The notes beneath the pieces were generated by a model that ran no database searches, was not told the origin of the DNA, and saw only the letters and a list, made by a program, of their open reading frames with translations. A stretch of DNA of 64,000 nt, taken from positions 1 through 64,000 of the forward strand of contig CAMIFC010000002.1 in the NCBI GenBank assembly GCA_946220775.1, written 5' to 3'. A program made the position numbers and the translations under genes. How positions within the stretch are numbered: position 1 is the first letter of the stretch; every line of letters starts with the position of its first letter. Source of the DNA: an uncultured Corynebacterium sp. (lineage in GTDB: Bacteria; Actinomycetota; Actinomycetes; Mycobacteriales; Mycobacteriaceae). Below, in pieces: positions 38,361 to 48,523 of this stretch.

Positions 38361-39632
38361 CTAGAACTTGGTGAAACGCTTCACCAAGTCTTCTTCGAGC
38401 TGCTTCCAGCCCTTGACTTCCTCATCGAATGGTGCGCTTGGCGTGACACCCGATGGGGCGCCCAGCATGTAGCCGATGTAGGTCTGCAGGCGCGGGTAGG
38501 CGACCAGGACCTTGTTCACCGCGTCGTCGCCAGCCCAGTCGGCTGCATCAGCGAGCAGTTCATAAGCCTGCCCAAGCTGCGCCGTGTCCACGGAATCAAT
38601 GGATTTGGCGATGTCTTCCCGCAGCCCGGCGAAGCTGTACTCGTTGGTTGGGTGAACGCTGACCTCGAGCTCACCAGCATTAGCGGACTGCAGCACCTCG
38701 CCCCACGTGGACATGCTCTCCAGGTCGTGCTGCGGTGCGTCGATCAGCCAGCGCACCAGGGATCGCGCGTTCGGGAAGGTGTTGATCTGACCGTGACGAC
38801 CGAGGAACACGGGCCTTTCACCCAGGTAGCAGCGCAGGGTGTACACGTGCTGACCATTCATGGTGATCCGGATCGGATCGATGCCCGCTGTCGCCCACAC
38901 GGTGGAATCGTATGGATCGGTGGGCTTGTCGTCGGTCGTCTCTTCGGCTTCCTTCTCAGCCTTCTTCTTTTCGGCTTCGGCCTTTTGCCGTTCGGCGAGG
39001 GCCGTCGCCGCTGCGGACAGTTCCTCGTCAGATTTTTGGACGTCAGCCTCCGCAACCTCAACCGGGTTCAGCCCAGCTTCGAGATCGTCCAGCATGTCTG
39101 CCCAGGCACCGAGCACGATGCGACCTACGGCGGTCCACTCTTCGAAGCCACTTTCACCGGAGTAGTGCTCCGTCCCACGATGGATGTTTTGCAGCATGGA
39201 GTAGGAGCCGAACCAGGTGTTGATCGACTCGATCCCGGCGACCCCGCCGATGGACTGAAGAAGGGTGAATGCCCGGGTGACGTCCCGAACATTTTCGTAG
39301 CTTGGGCGGCCCGATAGGTCGATCGGGGTGTCGATCAGCGAAATCTCCTGGATCTGGTTTTCACCCAGGCGCGATGCAGCGTCTTCCTTCAATGCTGCCC
39401 AGTCCGGGTGGTCAGAAAGCACGTGATCGTTGTTGGTGGTGATGAAAGCGTGCAGTTCTGCGGGGGATTTGAAGACCGAGATCTTGTCATCCTGTCCCAG
39501 GAATGCCTGCCACTTTTCACCGCGGACCACCCAGACGGGTGCCCAGATCGTGTACCACGTGCCGCTTGTCAGCTCCATTTTGAGGGGCACAAGGCGGTTC
39601 GGCTTAAACGTCGTCGATTTCACTGCTGCCAT
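38361..39632 (-). CDS. conserved corynebacterial protein of unknown function
   Basis: 423-residue soluble protein; I do not recognise a named domain. It starts with a basic strand (TTFKPNRLVPLKMELTSG), has many Trp/Tyr and acidic residues, and a charged Ala/Lys/Glu segment at about residues 198-224 likely to be coiled-coil. No signal peptide or membrane segment. Acidic residues dominate the rest. It sits at the end of a minus-strand group containing the NlpC/P60 gene. I would expect homologues only in Corynebacteriales. Confidence 0.6.
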   Translation of the reverse strand: MAAVKSTTFKPNRLVPLKMELTSGTWYTIWAPVWVVRGEKWQAFLGQDDKISVFKSPAELHAFITTNNDHVLSDHPDWAALKEDAASRLGENQIQEISLIDTPIDLSGRPSYENVRDVTRAFTLLQSIGGVAGIESINTWFGSYSMLQNIHRGTEHYSGESGFEEWTAVGRIVLGAWADMLDDLEAGLNPVEVAEADVQKSDEELSAAATALAERQKAEAEKKKAEKEAEETTDDKPTDPYDSTVWATAGIDPIRITMNGQHVYTLRCYLGERPVFLGRHGQINTFPNARSLVRWLIDAPQHDLESMSTWGEVLQSANAGELEVSVHPTNEYSFAGLREDIAKSIDSVDTAQLGQAYELLADAADWAGDDAVNKVLVAYPRLQTYIGYMLGAPSGVTPSAPFDEEVKGWKQLEEDLVKRFTKF

Positions 39633-39643
39633 GATGGTGGATT

Positions 39644-39814
39644 CTACCTGGCAGGTGCTTCTCCCGTGGTGTCCCCCATGGTTGTGCGAAGCTCAGCGCC
39701 GAGTACTGCAGGGACGGTCGCTGGTAGGTCGCCGAGGAACTGCGCGGCAAGGTATTCCTGCTCTGGTGGGGTGGCGATGATGCGCGATAGCCCAGTCTTG
39801 TGGATTGTCTTCAA
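39644..39814 (-). CDS. small protein, 56 residues, TTG start
   Basis: A short frame starting TTG at 39814 behind GAAAGGACACG (spacing about seven bases) encodes LKTIHKTGLSRIIATPPEQE, then an EYLAAQFLGDLPATVPAVLG-type segment, ending in GEAPAR. It fills the gap between the NlpC/P60 gene and the gene at 38361-39632 and is on the same strand 13 bases after the former. Codon use and position look genuine. It is too short for a family call; low Cys and no membrane helix. Confidence 0.55.
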   Translation of the reverse strand: MKTIHKTGLSRIIATPPEQEYLAAQFLGDLPATVPAVLGAELRTTMGDTTGEAPAR

Positions 39815-39827
39815 TTGCGTGTCCTTT

Positions 39828-40826
39828 CTATCCAGTCGGTCGATAGAAGCCGTGGAATCCCATGCCGATGTTGTCTTCTCGGATGGGACTGATCCCTACG
39901 GGGTCTCCGGCCTCGATCATCTGCCCGCCTTCAACGACCATGGCCACGTGTCCATCCCACACGGCAAGGTCGCCTGGCTGCACTTGGTCTCGTGGAATCT
40001 GTGGTCCGACGGCTTGCTGGTCTGCCAGGCGGGGTAACTCCACCCCGGCTTGCCCGTAGGCCCACTGGACCAGCCCGGAACAATCAAAGCCCTGGCCTGG
40101 GGTGGTGCCGCCCCACACATATGGGGTGCCGAGTTGGGTTTTCGCCGCCTGCACGGCAGCCGCGGCCGCAGGGCTTGGTGCACCGGCTACATCGTCGGTC
40201 GCAGCCTCCGTGCCAGCAGGTTCCGCAGCCAGCTTGGTGGGAATCTTCTTTGCTTCGGGAGCTCCCGTTGACGGCTTTTCAACCGCGCCAGGCTTATCCG
40301 CTGGGGCCGCGATTTCCTTCGGTGAGCCCGGGATCGCTTCCTTCGGCACTTCCTTGGCCGCGACCTCCGTGCACAATTGCAGCAGTTCCGCGCCCAGTTC
40401 CCGAAGGCGGGCCTCGGCCCGGCCCAAGTGCTTCATCGCGACAGCATGGAGTTTCGCCAACGCCATGGGCGCCATGGGGCCAGCCAGAGTCAGCGGATTT
40501 ACCGTGCAGGCAGCCTCCATGAGCGCCTCTTTGGCGATGCACACCAGGTCCTTGATTGCGGCTCCGCACGCCTTTTCCCCCCGCTGGCTCAGCACATCCA
40601 GCTCGGCACCAATCGTGCGCACTAGATCCGCACACTGCGCGCCTTCCTGAAACTTCGCGGTCATCGCCGACCCCGAAGCACCAGTCACGGCGGAACCAAC
40701 ACAACTCAGCAGCAGCTGGGCATCCGCGCTGATACTCGCATCAACTGCTGCAGCCGCCCCGGCCTTCACCGGGGAGGGGATGCGGTCCGCGATCGGTTGA
40801 ACTACTCCCATCACATCGGGGGTCAT
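39828..40826 (-). CDS. NlpC/P60 peptidoglycan hydrolase, no signal peptide
   Basis: 332 residues. The C-terminal 110 residues are an NlpC/P60 (C40) endopeptidase: PYVWGGTTPGQGFDCSGLVQWAYG with the catalytic Cys, then DGHVAMVVEGG with the catalytic His. The N-terminal 160 residues are helical and Ala-rich and the middle is Pro/Ala/Lys-rich. There is no Sec signal peptide, unlike most secreted C40 enzymes. The start overlaps by four bases a small helical protein gene, an arrangement recalling ESX-type secretion partners, although no WxG motif is seen. It would cut cell-wall stem peptides if exported. Confidence 0.8.
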   Translation of the reverse strand: MTPDVMGVVQPIADRIPSPVKAGAAAAVDASISADAQLLLSCVGSAVTGASGSAMTAKFQEGAQCADLVRTIGAELDVLSQRGEKACGAAIKDLVCIAKEALMEAACTVNPLTLAGPMAPMALAKLHAVAMKHLGRAEARLRELGAELLQLCTEVAAKEVPKEAIPGSPKEIAAPADKPGAVEKPSTGAPEAKKIPTKLAAEPAGTEAATDDVAGAPSPAAAAAVQAAKTQLGTPYVWGGTTPGQGFDCSGLVQWAYGQAGVELPRLADQQAVGPQIPRDQVQPGDLAVWDGHVAMVVEGGQMIEAGDPVGISPIREDNIGMGFHGFYRPTG

Positions 40827-41191
40827 CGCGCACCTGCCTGTTCATGATCGCCAGCGGAAGCAAAACCACCGAGCCCGCTTAGTTCAGCTCCGGAGCGCTG
40901 CTCCGAGTCAGCGACGCGGTGGTTGAAATCGGTGAGGGCCGTGGTGGCGTCCTGAAAAAAGAAACCCAAGGAACGCGCGGCGGCGTGATGGGACGCGCGG
41001 GAGGCTTGCAGCTGGGAGAGGAATTGTGCGACCTCCGGAACAAATGGGATGGAAAACATTGGGGTGTTTGGCGGAGGTGTGTCCGCCAGTCGGTGGGCTA
41101 AGTCTCGGGAGCGTTCGGCGGCATCGGCGACGCGCTCCGGATCTGAAGTGAGTTGGCCACCGGCAGCCCCGGCGGCGTGGTGGTGTGGCAT
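40823..41191 (-). CDS. small helical protein coupled to the NlpC/P60 gene
   Basis: 122 residues, mostly predicted helix, His/Ala-rich N-terminus (MPHHHAAGAAGG) and a Gly-rich end. Size and helical hairpin character are like WXG100/ESX-associated proteins, but a Trp-x-Gly turn is absent, so this is only a resemblance. The segment FFFQDATTALTDF is encoded by a TGGCGTCC word. It overlaps the next gene by ATGA. No known function. Confidence 0.55.
   Translation of the reverse strand: MPHHHAAGAAGGQLTSDPERVADAAERSRDLAHRLADTPPPNTPMFSIPFVPEVAQFLSQLQASRASHHAAARSLGFFFQDATTALTDFNHRVADSEQRSGAELSGLGGFASAGDHEQAGAR
40943..40960 (+). repeat. TGGCGTCC-A-tail word, copy 19
   Basis: Reads GGTGGCGTCCTGAAAAAA; antisense in the small gene, which encodes FFFQDATTA there. 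Confidence 0.92.
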
Positions 41192-41300
41192 GGATTCCCC
41201 CTGAAATTTTTCGTTGATTCAACGTGCTCAGTCTTATTAGACAGTGAGGCACGCCAAAAGGTTCCCAGCAAAATTGGACTGGGGTAGTAAGTTGGAAAAT

Positions 41301-41940
41301 ATGGATATTCAGGTGGTTAAACATCCGCTAGTGCAGGCTCGGCTCACGATCATGCGCGACGAACGCAGCGATAACGTGGTGTTTCGCACCGCACTGGCAG
41401 ATCTCGGTGCGATGCTTGTCTACGAGGCCAGCCACGATCTCAACATCGAAACCTTCGACGTGAAGACCCCCCGTCGCCGTTGCTGAAGGCCACCGGCTGG
41501 AAAAACCACCAATCGTGGTTCCGATCATTCGCGCTGGTCTGGGCATGATTGACCCGGCTCTGTCCATGATTCCGGACGCGCAGGTGGGCTTCATTGGCTT
41601 GGCACGTGACGAAAAGACTCATGAACCGGTGCCGTACCTGGAAGCGCTGCCGGACGATCTTTCGGGCCAGCCGGTCATGCTCGTCGATCCGATGCTCGCG
41701 ACGGGTGGCTCGCTGCTGCACGCCATCCGCCTGCTGGTGGAGCACGGTGCCGATGACATCACCTGCGTATGCATCATTTCCGCCCAGCCTGGCGTGGACA
41801 AGCTGGTGAACTCTGGGCTTCCCGTCCATAAGCTCGTGACGGCAACGATCGACTCGGGGCTCGATGAAAACGCCTACATCGTCCCTGGTCTAGGCGATGC
41901 CGGTGACCGCCTCTACGGCCCGCGGAATATCGACCTCTAG
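41301..41940 (+). pseudogene. upp: uracil phosphoribosyltransferase Upp, frameshifted
   Basis: Salvage enzyme making UMP from uracil and PRPP. The first frame (41301-41486) gives [15 protein letters not shown] through [10 protein letters not shown] and then runs into RRRC-stop; the second frame continues [35 protein letters not shown] (PRPP loop) and [12 protein letters not shown] to the proper end. The switch is at the run of six C in ACCCCCCGTCG (about 41468-41473); five C would restore one frame. A real mutation would give 5-fluorouracil resistance; a homopolymer miscall is just as likely. Confidence 0.85.
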
Positions 41941-43482
41941 CTGGTTCAGCGCGGCGGTCACGCCCGATGCGTCGTGCGCTGCCCCGTGTACCTCTAGATA
42001 GAATTTCGCCTTCGGCTCCGTGCCACTCGGACGAGCAACAACCCGAACATGCAGGTCATCCGCCGTTCCCGTCAGTCGCAGGCCCTCGGCGGGGTCGGTG
42101 CCCAACGGTTCTGCCTGCATTGCCACGCCCGCCAGCTCGGCAGGCGGATTCTCCACGAATTTTTCAATGACGCCACCGGCTTCCACAATGGATCCCACCC
42201 GCACGCTGAGCTGGCTGGACCGGTACACTCCGAATTGGGCTTCGAGCTCCGCGAGTTCATCGAGTAGCGTGCGATTGCTGGTGGCCAGCTCGGCAGCCCA
42301 CGTGGCAGTGATTAGGGCAGTAGCGATGCCATCTTTATCCGCGACCACGTGCGGAGCTGGGCACGTGCCGATCGCTTCTTCATAGGCGAAGGCGAGTTCG
42401 CCGGGCCGATCATCGGCAGCGCGAGCCAGATACTTGAAGCCCGTCTTGGTTTCCACATAATCCCAGCCGTACTCTGCTGCCATCGCGCCGAGCAGCTGCG
42501 AGGACACGAGAGTCGTCGCCACTACCGGCCGTTCTCGGCCGGAATTCGTTCGAGCCACGATGCGCTTGGCCAGCAGCGGCCCGAGCTCGTTGCCGTTGAG
42601 CATGCGGTAGCCGTGACCTGCATCGTCGGTGTTGCCCGTCGGTACGCCAATCATGCACCGATCCGCATCCGGATCCAGCGCGATCAACACGTCGGCGCGG
42701 ACACGAGAGCCCAGGTCGAGCAGCATATCCGTCGCCCCAGGTTCCTCCGGGTTCGGGAAATCAACGGAAGGGAATTCCGGATCGGGCCACCGCTGTGCCG
42801 TCACCGCGTGAATATCAGCGAATCCTGCCGCTCGCAGGGCCGCTTCGAGCACGTCGCCACCCACGCCGTGCATGGGAGTGTAGGCGATCCGTAGTGCTCG
42901 CCGGGGCTGCAATTCGTCATTTCTTCCGGACGCCACTAGTTCACCAATAGCAGCCACATACCCAGCGACCGCGCTGGAATCATGGCGGACATTCACCGAA
43001 CGGGCGATACTGGCTGCCGCTGGCTGGCGAGCAATTGCTGCCTCGATCTCCCGGTCGGCCGGGGAGATCAGCTGGGAACCGCCAGCCAGGTACAACTTGT
43101 AGCCGTTATCCGCCTTCGGGTTGTGGGACGCGGTGATCTGCACTCCGGCGGTCAGACCACGGTGTTTGACCACCCAGGCCAGCACCGGGGTGGGGGTGTG
43201 GCCGGTCAGCAGGGTCACGGCGAAGCCGCGTGCTGCGAATACTTGCGCGGTGGCCTGCGCAAACGCATCAGAACCATAGCGAGCATCGCAGCTGACGGCG
43301 ATGGACAAGTCGCGGCGGTTGGCGTCCGAAGGATGCTGGTGGGTGGTGAGTAACCAATCGGCAACCCCGGCGGACGCACGCGTCACCGTACCGACGTTCA
43401 TGTGGTCGGAACCAGAACCGACGCTCGCGCGCAGACCCGCGGTTCCGAAGCTCAGGCCGACTGGTTCTTGCGGGCCGGTCAT
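41890..43482 (-). CDS. phosphomannomutase/phosphoglucomutase family enzyme
   Basis: Alpha-D-phosphohexomutase of 530 residues. Landmarks: SFGTAGLRA at the start, [17 protein letters not shown] with the phosphorylated Ser, the Mg loop [10 protein letters not shown], and the C-terminal phosphate-binding [12 protein letters not shown]. It is in the position of corynebacterial pmmB next to upp. Whether mannose, glucose or a pentose phosphate is used cannot be read. It overlaps punA upstream by four bases and the 3' end of upp. Three TGGCGTCC words are in it. Confidence 0.85.
   Translation of the reverse strand: MTGPQEPVGLSFGTAGLRASVGSGSDHMNVGTVTRASAGVADWLLTTHQHPSDANRRDLSIAVSCDARYGSDAFAQATAQVFAARGFAVTLLTGHTPTPVLAWVVKHRGLTAGVQITASHNPKADNGYKLYLAGGSQLISPADREIEAAIARQPAAASIARSVNVRHDSSAVAGYVAAIGELVASGRNDELQPRRALRIAYTPMHGVGGDVLEAALRAAGFADIHAVTAQRWPDPEFPSVDFPNPEEPGATDMLLDLGSRVRADVLIALDPDADRCMIGVPTGNTDDAGHGYRMLNGNELGPLLAKRIVARTNSGRERPVVATTLVSSQLLGAMAAEYGWDYVETKTGFKYLARAADDRPGELAFAYEEAIGTCPAPHVVADKDGIATALITATWAAELATSNRTLLDELAELEAQFGVYRSSQLSVRVGSIVEAGGVIEKFVENPPAELAGVAMQAEPLGTDPAEGLRLTGTADDLHVRVVARPSGTEPKAKFYLEVHGAAHDASGVTAALNQLEVDIPRAVEAVTGIA
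42160..42177 (-). repeat. TGGCGTC-A-tail word, variant copy 20
   Basis: Reads GGTGGCGTCATTGAAAAA; encodes GGVIEKF in the phosphohexomutase. Confidence 0.65.
42919..42939 (-). repeat. TGGCGTCC-A-tail word, copy 21
   Basis: Reads AGTGGCGTCCGGAAGAAAT; encodes VASGRND in the phosphohexomutase. Confidence 0.75.
43317..43335 (+). repeat. TGGCGTCC-A-tail word, copy 22
   Basis: Reads GGTTGGCGTCCGAAGGATG; antisense over HPSDANRR near the N-terminus of the phosphohexomutase; tail weak. Confidence 0.6.
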
Positions 43483-44309
43483 GCGGAGATCACCGACACC
43501 AGCAGCTCACCCATCTCCACTGCCGCGGCTTTTCCTGCGGCCAACACTTCTTCGTGGTTCAGTGGCTCTCCGGTGACCCCGGCGGCAAGGTTGGTGACCA
43601 GGGAAATGCCCAGGACTTCCACGTCGGCCTCGCGGGCTGCGATCGTCTCGTAGACCGTGGACATGCCGACCAGGCCTGCTCCCATGGTGCGAAGCATGTG
43701 GATCTCCGCGGGGGTTTCATACTGCGGGCCGGGCATCATGGCGTACACGGCCTCGCGGATGTCCGGACGCAACTGCTTAACCTTGTCCCGCAGCGCCGGA
43801 GAATACGCATCCACCAGGTTGACGAAATTCGCACCGACCAGGGGAGTCTTTGCCGTGAAGTTGATGTGGTCGGAAATCAGCACTGGCTCGCCCACGGTCA
43901 TGCCTTCCGTGAGCCCGCCGGCCGCGTTGGTCAGGACAACCTGGCTGATTCCTGCTGCGGCGGCCGTGTGCACTGCGTGGGCGGTGCGCCACAGCTCGTG
44001 ACCTTCGTAGGCATGGGTGCGGCCAAGCAGGATCAACACGTTCTTTTCGCCGAGCGCGATCGAACGGATCGTGCCACCGTGGCCTTCAGCCGTGGGCGGC
44101 AGGAAACCCGGCAGCTTGGACATGGGGAACTCTTGAACGTCATTGGCGGCGTTGCAGACCACGTCAGCAGCCGGGCGCCAACCGGAGCCCAACACCACGG
44201 CAACGTCGAAAGAATCGACCCCCGTCTTCGCACGCAACGCATCGGCTGCCTGCTTGGCGAGGGCATAAGGGTCGGAAGAATCTGCGGAAACACTCGCTGG
44301 GGATGTCAT
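43479..44309 (-). CDS. punA: purine nucleoside phosphorylase
   Basis: Phosphorolytic cleavage of purine nucleosides (trimeric PNP type), 276 residues from the ATG at 44309 ([10 protein letters not shown]); the long upstream extension overlaps the divergent promoter and is not used. [12 protein letters not shown] is the phosphate-binding motif, [10 protein letters not shown] and LTNAAGGLT follow, and [10 protein letters not shown] and GMSTVYETI give the purine site. Works with Add and Upp in purine/pyrimidine salvage. Overlaps the downstream mutase gene by four bases. Confidence 0.93.
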   Translation of the reverse strand: MTSPASVSADSSDPYALAKQAADALRAKTGVDSFDVAVVLGSGWRPAADVVCNAANDVQEFPMSKLPGFLPPTAEGHGGTIRSIALGEKNVLILLGRTHAYEGHELWRTAHAVHTAAAAGISQVVLTNAAGGLTEGMTVGEPVLISDHINFTAKTPLVGANFVNLVDAYSPALRDKVKQLRPDIREAVYAMMPGPQYETPAEIHMLRTMGAGLVGMSTVYETIAAREADVEVLGISLVTNLAAGVTGEPLNHEEVLAAGKAAAVEMGELLVSVISA

Positions 44310-44420
44310 GCCACACAGGCTACCGCTGTGTCGGCTCATCCTGCCGGACGCTAGGATAAAAGGATAGAAAATAATACCTGGCGATGAGCACCACGAGTTC
44401 CATCGCAGGAAAGAAGGGAT

Positions 44421-45659
44421 GTGGAGGCCGACGTGAGCGACCGCCCAACGGACAGTGGGAATGGCAATCAAGGGCAATCCGTTGTTGCCCGATTCGTCAC
44501 CGAATGGCTGACCGAGAACATCGACCAGCTCATCGAGTGGCGTCGCCACCTCCACCGAAACCCGGAACTGTCCCACATGGAGGTCGAAACCACGGCTTTC
44601 ATCACGGACGTCCTCCGTCGCGCCGGGCTGGATCCGCAAGAGATGCCCTGCAAAGGCGTGACCGTTGATTTGGGTCCAGAAACCGCGCCCATGCTGGCCT
44701 TCCGAGGCGATATCGACGCCCTACCAGTCACGGAGATCACCGGGCTGGACTTCGCGTCCGAAACCCCAGGCGTGATGCACGCGTGTGGCCACGACATTCA
44801 CACGACCATCGTGTTGGGACTGATGTGCGGCCTCGCAGCCTTTGTGGATGCGCACGGGGAAGACGCCCTCGGGGTGCGGGTGCGTGGCATCTTCCAGCCC
44901 GCCGAAGAAGTCATGGACGGCGGCGCGGTGGACGTCATTAACGCCGGGGCGCTGCGGGGCGTGAGCCAAATCTTTGCCGTGCACTGCGAGCCAAAACTGC
45001 GCACCGGCAAGATTGGTGTGCGCGTGGGGGCGATCACCTCTGCCAGCGATGTCGTGGAAATCGTGCTGCGCGGCGCGGGCGGGCATACGTCCCGGCCACA
45101 CCTGGCGGCGGATCTGATTTACGCGGCAGGCAAGTTGGTGACGGACCTGCCGGGCCTGCTGTCTCGACGCGTGGATCCGCGCAGCGGCACGGTCATGGCT
45201 TTTGGCGCGATCAACGGTGGTAATGCGTTCAACGCGATTCCGGAGGAAGTGCGCCTACTTGGTTCCTTCCGTACCGCGGAGGTAGGGGTGTGGCGTCAAG
45301 GCGAAAGCATCGTCCGGGAGCTGGTCGACGATATCGTCGCGCCCACGGGTGCGCAGGTAGAGCTGATTTACACCAAGGGCGTGCCACCGGTCGCCAACGA
45401 CGATGTGTCCACCGCGCTGCTGGCGAAGTCGGTGAAGGACGTCGACCCACACGCCCTCGTGGAAGCCCCACAGTCCAGTGGCGGCGAGGACTTCTCCTGG
45501 TACCTAGAGCATGTGCCGGGCGCCATGGCACGCCTGGGTGCCTGGAATGGTCAGGGCGAAATGCCGGACCTCCACAAGCCGGACATCGTGTTCGACGAGC
45601 GTGCGATCGGAATCGGCGTTCGGCTATTCGCCGGGGTTATTGACCAGTACCACCCATAA
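44421..45659 (+). CDS. M20 family metallohydrolase (amidohydrolase)
   Basis: 412 residues, M20D peptidase/aminoacylase-like. Metal-ligand motifs: [32 protein letters not shown] and [11 protein letters not shown], and [14 protein letters not shown] near the end. The dimerisation domain lies between residues 205 and 300. Substrate unknown: N-acyl amino acids are usual in this clade. GTG starts at 44421 and 44433 are both possible. Divergent from punA, with the gap 44310-44420 holding the promoters. Confidence 0.87.
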   Translation: MEADVSDRPTDSGNGNQGQSVVARFVTEWLTENIDQLIEWRRHLHRNPELSHMEVETTAFITDVLRRAGLDPQEMPCKGVTVDLGPETAPMLAFRGDIDALPVTEITGLDFASETPGVMHACGHDIHTTIVLGLMCGLAAFVDAHGEDALGVRVRGIFQPAEEVMDGGAVDVINAGALRGVSQIFAVHCEPKLRTGKIGVRVGAITSASDVVEIVLRGAGGHTSRPHLAADLIYAAGKLVTDLPGLLSRRVDPRSGTVMAFGAINGGNAFNAIPEEVRLLGSFRTAEVGVWRQGESIVRELVDDIVAPTGAQVELIYTKGVPPVANDDVSTALLAKSVKDVDPHALVEAPQSSGGEDFSWYLEHVPGAMARLGAWNGQGEMPDLHKPDIVFDERAIGIGVRLFAGVIDQYHP

Positions 45660-46302
45660 AACGGTTCATCTGCTCGACGGCCCGCGCCTTGAGCTGCTCC
45701 TGCTGTAGCTGACGTTGAGCCTTGCGCTGCTGCAGCTCCTTGCGGTGCTCCATGTGCAACTGGCGGGTACGTTCGCGTTCGAGGGCTTGCAGCGACGGCG
45801 TGTGCCATTCCTTCGGGCCGATTTTCAACACATAAAGCAGCACGAAGGCCGTTGGAATCAACCAGAGCAGAATGGGAGCCCCCGACCACGCCGGTTCCAG
45901 CAAGATGGACGCCACGATGGAGCCGATCACAGTCAGCCACATGGCGCCAGTCTTTGGGCGACCACCGCGGCGACGCATCTCCTCGATTTCTTGGGCGGTA
46001 TACACCCGCTGATCTGTGTGCTGCGGCATACCAGGGCTGCGGGGCGCGAGGCTAGCCGACTTCTTCGTATCGATCCGTGGCAAATCCGTGAACAGTGCGG
46101 AAAGATCCCCCTGAACCTGCGCCTTGGTTGCTTTATCACAGCGTTCGTCGTATTCCGCCAGGTCAAGTCGCCCTGCGGCGAAGTGCTGGCCGAGCAAATC
46201 TAATGCGGTTCCGCGTTCGTCATCCCCAATGCGAACACCCGCGTGCGGCGGGCGCCCGGCATTGTTTCCCGCCCCGGACTGTGGAAACTGTTGGTTGTTC
46301 AT
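45637..46302 (-). CDS. DUF1707 domain membrane protein
   Basis: 221 residues from the ATG at 46302. RIGDDERGTALDLLGQHFAAGRLDLAEYDER near residue 24 is the DUF1707 (SHOCT-like) motif common in actinobacteria. Two hydrophobic segments near residues 120-155 are followed by a Gln/Arg-rich, probably coiled-coil C-terminus. Function unknown. Its 3' end overlaps that of the M20 gene. Confidence 0.75.
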   Translation of the reverse strand: MNNQQFPQSGAGNNAGRPPHAGVRIGDDERGTALDLLGQHFAAGRLDLAEYDERCDKATKAQVQGDLSALFTDLPRIDTKKSASLAPRSPGMPQHTDQRVYTAQEIEEMRRRGGRPKTGAMWLTVIGSIVASILLEPAWSGAPILLWLIPTAFVLLYVLKIGPKEWHTPSLQALERERTRQLHMEHRKELQQRKAQRQLQQEQLKARAVEQMNRFMGGTGQ

Positions 46303-46331
46303 GTACCCAGTATAGGCAGATCGGTAGGAAT

Positions 46332-47924
46332 TCAGCCCTTCCAATTCAGGGTTCTTTCCACTGCTTTGTTCCACATTCGGTAGGCGTCCTCCCGCTCACT
46401 CTTGGAGGCTTTCGGTTTGTACGTCTGCTGTTCTTCCCACATGGCGCGAATGGCGTCCTCGTCTTCGTAGACGCCGACGGCCAGCCCCGCAGCGTAGGCA
46501 GCGCCCAGCGCCGTGGTTTCCGTGATTTTCGGGATGATGACGGGGACGCCAAGCTGGTCAGCCTGGAACTGCATCAGCAACTGGTTAACCACCATGCCAC
46601 CATCGGCCTTCAGTGTGGTCAGCGGAACACCCGAGTCGGCGTTCATGGCATCCACGACCTCGCGGGTTTGAAATGCGGTGGCTTCCAGCGCAGCCCGGCA
46701 CATGTGTGCTTTGGTGACGTACCTGGTTAGCCCGGTGATGACCCCGCGGGCATCCGGTCGCCACCGGGGCGCCAGCAGGCCAGAGAATGCCGGCACAATG
46801 TAGCAGCCGCCGTTATCGTCCACGCTGCGGGCGATGCCTTCGATCTGATCGGCAGAATCGAAGAACCCGAGCGAGTCGCGAAGCTACTGCACCAGCGACC
46901 CGGTCACTGCGATCGAGCCCTCCAGGGCGTACTGGGCGGGCTGCTTTCCAAGCCGGTAGGCGATCGTGGTGATGAGTCCATGGTCGCTGGTCTGGGGTTC
47001 TTTACCGGTGTTCAGCAAAAGGAAACTGCCTGTGCCGTAGGTCGATTTGGCGTCCCCGGGGGACAAGCAGGCCTGGCCGAACGCCGCGGCTTGCTGGTCG
47101 CCGAGGATGCCCGCGATTGGAACGCCGGTGGCGGGACCGGACCGCCGCACCTTCCCGATGACCTCACTGGAGGACACGATTTCCGGCAGCATGGCCATGG
47201 GAATATCAAAAAGCTCGCAGAGCTCTTCGTCCCACTGCTGGGTGCGCAGATCCATCAGCATCGTGCGGGACGCATTGGTGACGTCCGTGACGTGGCGGGC
47301 TTTGGCGTTGCCACGCTTGGTGGGTTTGCGGGACGACCGCGTGAGCTCCCAGACCACTCACGTGTCGATGGTGCCGCACACGAGCTCGCCACGTTCGGCT
47401 CGCTCCCGAACGCCGGGCACGTTGTCGAGGATCCAGCGGATCTTCGGGCCGGCGAAATAGGTGGACGCGGGCAGGCCGGTGCGATCCCGGATGAGTTCCT
47501 TGTCCTTGTCAGTGAGGGAATCAATGATGTCCGAGGTGCGCGAATCCTGCCAGACGATGGCGTTGTACACCGGCTCACCGGTGGCGCGGTCCCAGACGAT
47601 CGCGGTTTCCCGTTGGTTCGTGAGGCCGACCGCCGCGATAGCTTCCGGATGAATATCTTCGGACGCTGCCGCGTCGGCCATGACCCGGCGGATATTGAGC
47701 CGAATCTCCTCGGGATCGTGTTCGACCCAGCCCGGCTGCGGGAAATACTGTTTGTGTTCTAGCTGACTTTGGCTAGCGATCTGGCCGTTGGCATCAAAAA
47801 TGATGCAACGGGTGGAAGTCGTGCCCTGGTCGAGAGCCATCACGTAGTCAGTGTCACCCCGTCGGGGATGCTTGAGGCGGGCAAGTTGACCGGAGACCTG
47901 GTCGGCGAACTGATTCGTGAACAT
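46332..47924 (-). pseudogene. glpK: glycerol kinase GlpK, two in-frame stop codons
   Basis: All three segments are in one reading frame and join to a full 530-residue FGGY kinase (glycerol to glycerol-3-phosphate). [16 protein letters not shown] starts the fold, then GYRxx-free substrate loops, [12 protein letters not shown] and the C-terminal [18 protein letters not shown]. Stop 1, TGA at 47360-47358, is in GTIDT-stop-VVWELT, where the family has Trp. Stop 2, TAG at 46886-46884, is in TGSLVQ-stop-LRDSLG, again a family Trp. Each is one G-to-A change from TGG. Unless these are sequence errors, the strain cannot phosphorylate glycerol with this gene. Confidence 0.88.
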
Positions 47925-47930
47925 AAGGAA

Positions 47931-48523
47931 TTATTTACCGGAAGAACGCTTGATGCGCATGAATTGCGCACCGACGAGCATAGCGATTCCGAAGATAATC
48001 CCGACGACGGTGAACCAGCGAAGGCTATTGAGTGCACCGCTGGAGCGCTTCGTGATGTAGTTCTTTCCTTCGTTGCACTTGATGTGTGCCGAAGGAATGT
48101 CTTCTGAGAATTCCACGCGAGCATAGATGCCTTTGGAGCTCACGAAGGGAAGTGAGACATCGCGGATCTTATTATCCGAGCTGGTCAGATCCTGGATTTT
48201 CTTGACTTTATCGTTGATGAGCTTATCGTTCTCAGCGAAAAACGCGCATCGGGAAGCCTTTAGCGCTTCCTTATCTGCCATCAGGTAGTAAGCCTGCCCT
48301 GATTTAACATCCATGCCCTTTTCTTGGGAGAAGTTCTTGACCGACACGAGTGCCATCACACCGTTGATGATGCCGATGACCAGGAAAACACCCCCGCGAG
48401 GGCCAGCAGCTTCACGATCGTACTTTTAGATCCCCGGGAGCCTTTCTTAGCTGTGGTGTTTGTGGGCTTCTGTGGTGATGGTGTGGTGTTGTTGCTATCG
48501 GGGCTGTGGGAAGCACTGGTCAT
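47931..48523 (-). pseudogene. small two-helix membrane protein, frameshifted
   Basis: The N-terminal frame (ATG 48523, MTSASHSPDSNN) runs through a Ser/Thr/Pro-rich segment and KLLALAGVF, then shifts; the other frame continues LVIGIINGVMALVSVKNFSQ to a second helix (FTVVGIIFGIAMLVGAQ) and the end at 47931. Adding one G to the five-G run (CCCCC on the plus strand near 48404) gives one frame with an intact helix. The protein would have a short cytosolic head, two membrane helices and an external domain of about 95 residues with two Cys. Family unknown to me. Confidence 0.65.

Noticed and set aside
39032..39050. TTTTTGGACGTCAGCC, a one-mismatch relative of the word
   Set aside because: The core has GGACGTCA instead of GGACGCCA; kept out to avoid loosening the consensus.
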